Shown in pieces: positions 13,603 through 18,071 of a stretch of 18,071 nt of DNA. The notes beneath the pieces were generated by a model. The model was given only the letters and a program-made list of their open reading frames with translations, was not told the origin of the DNA and ran no database searches. Position numbers and translations under genes: made by a program. Within the stretch, counting starts at the first letter, position 1, and the number at the start of each line of letters is the position of its first letter. Source of the stretch: Solibacillus sp045640265 (GTDB taxonomy: Bacteria; Bacillota; Bacilli; Bacillales_A; Planococcaceae); NCBI GenBank assembly GCA_045640265.1, contig JAZUES010000276.1, positions 1-18,071 of the forward strand, in the 5' to 3' direction.

Positions 13603-14688
13603 TTAGCGCTTTTGTCCTTTAAATGTCTGTAACGCCAGTGTCGCTGTATTTTGAGCTTCAATTTGTAATTGTGTTACTTGAACGCGGAGTGCTTGTTCAA
13701 TATCAACATGGTCACGAAGCATATCAACAGCTTTTTCAAATAGCTGTACGCCGTTCCAATCATCTTTTTCAACATGGCCAATATTCGGTTGGTTGGCAAT
13801 GGTAGCAAACGCATCGATTTTTGGATCATAAGAAATCGCGATGAACGGAGTTGCTTGAATCGCTGAGAAAATAAGTGAGTGCAATCGCATCCCAATCAGT
13901 AAATCCGACTGGCCAATAATCGTTACTTTTTCCTCAATCGATAAATTACCAGGAGCAACGGCAGCTTTTGCTTTCATCTTATGCATAAGTTCGAATGACG
14001 TTTTTTCGTCATGCTCATCATGCATAGGGATGAATACAATTTGGTGTCCTTCTGCTGCAAGTAAATCTAAGCTATCCACAATTTTTTGTTTATAGTTCAC
14101 TTCAGAAGGCCAATCACGCACGCTGACTGTAATATAGCCACCTTCAAACGCTTGACGCGTTAACCAGTCACTATGGAACGAAGAAGCATCTAGCCCAATA
14201 ACTGGGTCAGGGACAATTGCCATTTGTTTCTTCACGCCGATTTCCTCAAGTAGCTGCTTGGAAGCTTCATCACGCAGTGTAATTTGTGCGACCTTATTCA
14301 ATGTGCTTTTTGTAATGAAACGGCTCATCGGATGATTAATTGGTCCCATCCCTTGCGCATACACAAAGACCGGTGTACGCATAAACTTCGCCACACGCAT
14401 AATGATGCAGTAGTAGGGAATCGTTTTCATGCCGGTTTGATCTTGGAGTAAACTACCGCCACCACTAATCAGCCCATCTGCTTTTTTTAACACACGAGCC
14501 ACTTCTTTGAGTTGCCAGCGGTTAATGGCCTTCACATCGTACGTTTTGGCCGTTTTTTCAGGATTGTTTGAAAGTACGGTTAACTCGATATCAGGCTGTT
14601 GTTTACGAAGCGCAGTGATGATAGACAGTAAAATCGCCTCATCACCCACATTATCAAAGCCGTAATAGCCAGAAAGTACGATATGCAT
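13603..14688 (-). CDS. csaB: Polysaccharide pyruvyl transferase CsaB
   Basis: CsaB transfers pyruvate ketal groups to the secondary cell-wall polysaccharide, creating the ligand for SLH domains of S-layer and other surface proteins. The 361-residue protein has the family signatures: GYYGFDNVGDEAILLSI at the N-terminus, LISGGGSLLQD, VYAQGMGPI, LRDEASKQLLEEIG, VPDPVIGL, and IGMRLHSLIFSAI with PFIAISYDPKI near the C-terminus. ATG 14688 is preferred. GAGGTG (14700-14695) is the ribosome site, and the in-frame GTG at 14697 overlaps it. The ATG overlaps the TAA of the upstream gene as TAATG, so the two are translationally coupled. In Bacillus anthracis csaB lies after csaA, an oligosaccharide transporter, which matches the flippase upstream here. 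Confidence 0.92.
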   Translation of the reverse strand: MHIVLSGYYGFDNVGDEAILLSIITALRKQQPDIELTVLSNNPEKTAKTYDVKAINRWQLKEVARVLKKADGLISGGGSLLQDQTGMKTIPYYCIIMRVAKFMRTPVFVYAQGMGPINHPMSRFITKSTLNKVAQITLRDEASKQLLEEIGVKKQMAIVPDPVIGLDASSFHSDWLTRQAFEGGYITVSVRDWPSEVNYKQKIVDSLDLLAAEGHQIVFIPMHDEHDEKTSFELMHKMKAKAAVAPGNLSIEEKVTIIGQSDLLIGMRLHSLIFSAIQATPFIAISYDPKIDAFATIANQPNIGHVEKDDWNGVQLFEKAVDMLRDHVDIEQALRVQVTQLQIEAQNTATLALQTFKGQKR

Positions 14689-16607
14689 TATGACCACCTC
14701 GCGATAAATTTTTTCCCATATTTATAAAGAATTTTAAAGATCACGATAAATACTAACCCAACAACAAAGCCAAGCACAACACTATACGCCGAACGTAAAA
14801 GTGATACGCCTACAGGAATGTGTAAGTGGGTGAACGTATTCATGATCGATAGGAAGCCAATAACCCCAGGGATTAATAAAATGCTACCTAATTTACGATT
14901 GATTCCCATTGCATATAAAGCCGTTACAAAGATAGGGAAACCGATTAAAAATTCCTTCGTACGTGGGCGAATATACAGTGTATCTTCTAACCATTGACGA
15001 AGTGCTAACTCAGTTGCAGTCGTTGTACCGGAGTTACCAGTACGACCAATGTAGAATAAGCCAATTGCTCCGATAATCGCGAACAGGATTAAATGCCAGT
15101 AACGAACTTCTTTATTTGAAATTTTCACCGTGCGTGTAAGGGCATTTTTGTAGCCATTATCAAAAATGCGATAAATAGACATAATGACCATCACAATCAC
15201 ACCGGCAATAGGTACAACATACACAAGCTTAACGCCACGGAATGTTTCAAAGCCTGTTAAGAATCCATTGCCGTTTAATAAACCAATAACAATGAAAATC
15301 CCGATAAAGCTAATCGCCACAGCCTTCAAGTATTGCAACGCGATTTTCCCGATTTGACGAGTCCCTTTTGCAGAAGACATGACTGCATAAACCGGTGTAA
15401 ACACTGCGATAATTAATGCGAATGCTTGAATGAATAAAATGCGATCAAGTAAGAAGTAAGCTGCTGCTAAGACAAGCATACCCGCTGCTGCCACATATTG
15501 AAGTGGCTTGCATTTTAAGAGACCGAACATCAAGTAAGTAAATAGAACACCCGCTATTAAAATCAGTAATTTCGACCAAGCAGGTACGTCGATCTTTTCA
15601 AACGGTGTAGGAATACCGATTTCAAATGAAGCCGGCATACGATTTGGTACATCATTTAAATAATCAACCGCTAACTCTAAGTTTTCAGTAGAATCGCCAG
15701 TTGTTTTAATGTGATAGAAAATCGATTTAATGTTACGTTCTTTTACAGCACGAACGGAAGCATCAAGCATCATATGTTTCGATGTATATTTTGAGTTTTT
15801 GTTAATGTCGATACTAATTAAACGAACGAAATTATAGTTGTTTTGACGAGCAATAGCCTGTTCACCTTTTAACTTGCTACCTTCGATTAAGTAGAAGAAG
15901 TAGCCGGCATCATCAAGTTCTTTAATAAATTTTGGTTGAGATACTTGTCCAAAGCCAAGTGCTTCCATACCAGATCCTAAAAGACCTGCTGTTGTATCTG
16001 ATTTTAAAGCCACTAACTGATCAACCAATTTACCATTTACTTCATCTGTCATCGCATTTGTCACACGGAACACATGGAGCAAATCATGGCTCTTTAAATT
16101 AGCTAATGCTTGTTCATCATAGCCAATCGCTGTCGATGTATCATATAATTCATCGGAACTTGCTAAGAAGTAGAAAGGTTCATCACCAATCATGACATCT
16201 TCAACATCCATTGCCTCTGTGATGAAGCGTTGGTAATATTCGTCCTCAGGAACAGAAATATAATAGCCTGTTTTCTTCACATCAACCGCATCACGGTAAT
16301 CGGTAAAGTGAAGCAGTGCAGCTAACTCACTTTCTTCATAAATTGTAACCACGTTTTGCGTTTCTAAATCTGTCAATGATAGGGGACTTAAGCTGACGGT
16401 TGTTAAACCAGCATCCTCTAATTGTGTCAGTACCTCATCCACGGATAAGCCACTTTCTTGTGAAGTCGTTAAAATTTCTTCATACGGAATAATGACCTCG
16501 TACGTTTTGTTGTCTTGCTCAACCTTCCATCGATTGATGATGCCAATAGAAGAGGCGAGTAGTAGTACGACAATTACTGCCCATAGCCATGATTGTTTCT
16601 TTTTCAT
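14688..16607 (-). CDS. DUF5693-type membrane protein as a separate gene (alternative reading of the fused frame)
   Basis: If the flippase and this protein are separate, translation would start at ATG 16607 and give 639 residues. The start has a purine-rich AAGGGAGA about 12 bases upstream, and the sequence begins as an ordinary membrane protein (MKKKQSWLWAVIVVLLLASS). In the +1 frame a TGA (16606-16604) overlaps this ATG as ATGA, the usual form of coupled genes. The external part (YEVIIPYEEILTTSQESGLS, QLEDAGLTTVSLS) and C-terminal helices are described under the fused frame. The sequence as given does not separate the two, so this entry is the less direct reading. Confidence 0.45.
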   Translation of the reverse strand: MKKKQSWLWAVIVVLLLASSIGIINRWKVEQDNKTYEVIIPYEEILTTSQESGLSVDEVLTQLEDAGLTTVSLSPLSLTDLETQNVVTIYEESELAALLHFTDYRDAVDVKKTGYYISVPEDEYYQRFITEAMDVEDVMIGDEPFYFLASSDELYDTSTAIGYDEQALANLKSHDLLHVFRVTNAMTDEVNGKLVDQLVALKSDTTAGLLGSGMEALGFGQVSQPKFIKELDDAGYFFYLIEGSKLKGEQAIARQNNYNFVRLISIDINKNSKYTSKHMMLDASVRAVKERNIKSIFYHIKTTGDSTENLELAVDYLNDVPNRMPASFEIGIPTPFEKIDVPAWSKLLILIAGVLFTYLMFGLLKCKPLQYVAAAGMLVLAAAYFLLDRILFIQAFALIIAVFTPVYAVMSSAKGTRQIGKIALQYLKAVAISFIGIFIVIGLLNGNGFLTGFETFRGVKLVYVVPIAGVIVMVIMSIYRIFDNGYKNALTRTVKISNKEVRYWHLILFAIIGAIGLFYIGRTGNSGTTTATELALRQWLEDTLYIRPRTKEFLIGFPIFVTALYAMGINRKLGSILLIPGVIGFLSIMNTFTHLHIPVGVSLLRSAYSVVLGFVVGLVFIVIFKILYKYGKKFIARWS

Positions 16608-18071
16608 AGGTTGTCTCGTCTCCCTTTCTCTCTCTTTAAGTTGTAGTTTTTTCCCGATAACAGGAATACGTTTTAAATCTTCTGGATAAATGGCGTGTGT
16701 GAACCATAGTAAAGCGAAGTACACAACAGCCCCAAACGCGATTGCCACAAAGGAATAGCCAAGAGCTACTAGTCGACCCCAGTTTGATACATCAAAGAGT
16801 AGGGTAGGGGCTCCGACAATAATCGCCATTATAATAGAAGAAACTATAATTTTAAATGTCGCGCTATTAAATGCTGAGAAGCGGATTGAACGTATGATGA
16901 AGAGCGTATTGACGATAAAGACAACCGCATAAACGATCAATGTCGACCAAGCAGCACCTTCTAATCCGAATTGCTGGATAAGGAAAATGTTGAGCACGAT
17001 TTTTAGAACGACTCCACCAACAATGATGTAAGCGCCTAAACGTGCTAAGTTCATCCCTTGCAAGACACCGGTACTTACTAATGTTAAGGAAGTAAACACT
17101 GCACTCGCATTAATAACCGCGAGCATCATACTACCTTCTAAGTTTGTATAAAGTGCTAAGTTTAATGGCAATGTCAGTGCAAGTAAGCCCATTGCAGCCG
17201 GCCATGTAATTAAATGCGTCATGCGGTACGTTTGCTCAATAACTGAACGCGTACCTGTTTCGTCTTTTTGCGCCAGTTTCGATGTAATTAACGGAACAAG
17301 AGGCAAAATGATCGAAGACGCGAAGACGGTCGTAATTTGTACAAGCGTGACACCACGGCCATATAGCCCGTACAAATAGTTAATTTCTTTTTGCGCGGTT
17401 ATACCCGCTTCTTTTAGCGCATAGGTCGCGGTAAACGAATCGACAAAGTTGAACAGTGCCATTGTTACCGAACCAATCGCAATCGGAATCGAAATTTTTA
17501 AAATCGTGCCACTCCATTTAGAGAAGTCACTTTTCGTATAAGGCACATCCGATACAACCTTGAGTGAAGAACGGCGGTATTTCAATCGTAAGAAGATTAA
17601 CGAAGCAAGTGCTCCTAATACCGAACCAATCATCACACCACCAGCGATGATTTCTGTAGATAATTCCATTTTCACAAGGACATATGCTGCCGCGATAATG
17701 AGTACAGCACGGATTAGTTGCTCGAGTACTTGTGAAATAGCAGTGGGGCGCATATCCCCAAATCCTTGGAAGAACCCACGATATACCGCCATATACGGTG
17801 CTACGAGTAATGTCAGTGCCACGATGATTAACGCAAAGCGCGCCTCTGGTCCACCGAGCGCATTGGCTAGCATGTGTGAGAAGCCAAATATAATGGCAAA
17901 GCTGAATATGCCGAAGCAAATGGCTAAGATACTAGCCGTTAGATAAATTTTCTTAATGCGTTGCGGCTTGTCCTGGGAAGTAGCTTCTGCGATGAGTTTC
18001 GAAATCGCGAGTGGAATCCCCGCTACGGATAAATACAGTGCGACCATATAGACTGGATAAACAAGGCTGAA
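14688..18071 (-). CDS. Fused SpoVB/CsaA-like polysaccharide flippase and DUF5693-type membrane protein, 5' end outside the window
   Basis: One frame is open from the window edge (18071) to TAA 14690-14688; a Met codon at 18047 is internal, since the frame continues upstream as FSLVYPVYMVALYLS. The first 488 visible residues are a MurJ/SpoVB-type (MOP/MATE) flippase: AGIPLAISKLIAEA, YRGFFQGFGDMRPTA, YLYGLYGRGVTLVQI and GVLQGMNLARLGAYI, with multiple transmembrane helices. Without a stop it runs into a second membrane protein at MKKKQSWLW (ATG 16607). This has one N-terminal helix, about 300 external residues, then six or more helices with FYIGRTGNSG and RPRTKEFLIGFP, features I associate with DUF5693. 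These are normally separate genes. The role is likely export of wall polymer subunits for CsaB to modify. Its stop overlaps the csaB start. Fusion may be real or an indel (see findings). Confidence 0.75.
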   Translation of the reverse strand, partial: FSLVYPVYMVALYLSVAGIPLAISKLIAEATSQDKPQRIKKIYLTASILAICFGIFSFAIIFGFSHMLANALGGPEARFALIIVALTLLVAPYMAVYRGFFQGFGDMRPTAISQVLEQLIRAVLIIAAAYVLVKMELSTEIIAGGVMIGSVLGALASLIFLRLKYRRSSLKVVSDVPYTKSDFSKWSGTILKISIPIAIGSVTMALFNFVDSFTATYALKEAGITAQKEINYLYGLYGRGVTLVQITTVFASSIILPLVPLITSKLAQKDETGTRSVIEQTYRMTHLITWPAAMGLLALTLPLNLALYTNLEGSMMLAVINASAVFTSLTLVSTGVLQGMNLARLGAYIIVGGVVLKIVLNIFLIQQFGLEGAAWSTLIVYAVVFIVNTLFIIRSIRFSAFNSATFKIIVSSIIMAIIVGAPTLLFDVSNWGRLVALGYSFVAIAFGAVVYFALLWFTHAIYPEDLKRIPVIGKKLQLKERERETRQPMKKKQSWLWAVIVVLLLASSIGIINRWKVEQDNKTYEVIIPYEEILTTSQESGLSVDEVLTQLEDAGLTTVSLSPLSLTDLETQNVVTIYEESELAALLHFTDYRDAVDVKKTGYYISVPEDEYYQRFITEAMDVEDVMIGDEPFYFLASSDELYDTSTAIGYDEQALANLKSHDLLHVFRVTNAMTDEVNGKLVDQLVALKSDTTAGLLGSGMEALGFGQVSQPKFIKELDDAGYFFYLIEGSKLKGEQAIARQNNYNFVRLISIDINKNSKYTSKHMMLDASVRAVKERNIKSIFYHIKTTGDSTENLELAVDYLNDVPNRMPASFEIGIPTPFEKIDVPAWSKLLILIAGVLFTYLMFGLLKCKPLQYVAAAGMLVLAAAYFLLDRILFIQAFALIIAVFTPVYAVMSSAKGTRQIGKIALQYLKAVAISFIGIFIVIGLLNGNGFLTGFETFRGVKLVYVVPIAGVIVMVIMSIYRIFDNGYKNALTRTVKISNKEVRYWHLILFAIIGAIGLFYIGRTGNSGTTTATELALRQWLEDTLYIRPRTKEFLIGFPIFVTALYAMGINRKLGSILLIPGVIGFLSIMNTFTHLHIPVGVSLLRSAYSVVLGFVVGLVFIVIFKILYKYGKKFIARWS
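16605..16637 (-). other. GA-rich junction tract with latent ATGA stop/start overlap
   Basis: The minus-strand tract at 16637-16621 is AAAGAGAGAGAAAGGGA and lies 13 bases before ATG 16607. It codes for KERERE in the flippase frame. A gain of one GA unit or loss of one base here would shift the flippase to the frame ending in TGA at 16606-16604, with no earlier stop. Confidence 0.6.

Noticed and set aside
13589..13611. AAGCGC/GCGCTT hairpin across the csaB stop as its terminator
   Set aside because: On the minus strand no T run follows; the hairpin at 13531-13572 serves better.
17527..17946. Overlapping open frames of about 130 residues on both strands within the flippase
   Set aside because: They are shadow frames; composition is atypical and the flippase frame carries the membrane helices.
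1..18071. CRISPR arrays, tRNA genes, insertion sequences, phage genes or a defence island
   Set aside because: Nothing resembling direct repeats with spacers, cloverleaf genes, transposases, integrases or known defence proteins was seen; the region reads as conserved chromosome.

Overview
The window comes from a low-GC, endospore-forming, flagellated Firmicute of the Bacillales. The closest fit is the Lysinibacillus/Solibacillus/Planococcaceae side, inferred from gene content and base composition rather than from any search. Sporulation genes (spoIID, spoIIQ, spoIIID), the actin-like mbl, the rod genes flhO/flhP, fabZ, ywpF, an ssbB-type SSB and the SWIM/SNF2 pair (ywqB/ywqA) follow the spoIID-to-ywq region of the Bacillus subtilis chromosome. 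The region is therefore mostly conserved backbone with small lineage-specific insertions.

Layout. Positions 1-1756 (+) hold sporulation genes: the 3' part of spoIID, then spoIIQ (engulfment/feeding-tube channel, with a candidate sigma-F promoter) and spoIIID (mother-cell regulator), closed by a terminator that overlaps the spoIIID stop codon. Positions 1948-5203 (+) hold mbl, a structured-looking spacer with a good sigma-D promoter, flhO, flhP and a small EpuA-type membrane protein, ending in a terminator. Positions 5301-6939 (+) hold fabZ, an unrecognised 127-residue protein behind a long structured leader, and an Asp/Asn-rich lipoprotein with an NGT repeat tract. ywpF (-) converges on the lipoprotein gene across a bidirectional terminator, and is divergent from an ssbB-like gene (+) whose promoter region carries a candidate ComK box. 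Two hairpins separate ssbB from the convergent SNF2 helicase gene ywqA (-), which lies downstream of the SWIM-protein gene ywqB in the same operon. Divergent from ywqB is a gene for a protein with a C-terminal IDEAL-like segment (+). From 13603 to the window edge (-) lies a cell-wall polysaccharide module: a SpoVB/CsaA-like flippase continuous in frame with a DUF5693-type membrane protein, and csaB (pyruvyl transferase for SLH/S-layer anchoring), joined by a TAATG overlap.

How the genes work together. The left half couples spore engulfment with wall elongation (Mbl) and the flagellar rod. The right end would export and pyruvylate the secondary cell-wall polymer that SLH proteins bind. The most notable points are the flippase-DUF5693 fusion, which has a latent ATGA stop/start in the next frame beside a GA-rich tract; the candidate ComK box before the SSB gene; a hairpin lying between the Shine-Dalgarno and the start of ywqA; and a SpoIIQ that lacks both N-terminal zinc ligands of the M23 fold. 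I found no tRNA, rRNA, CRISPR array, insertion sequence or phage gene.
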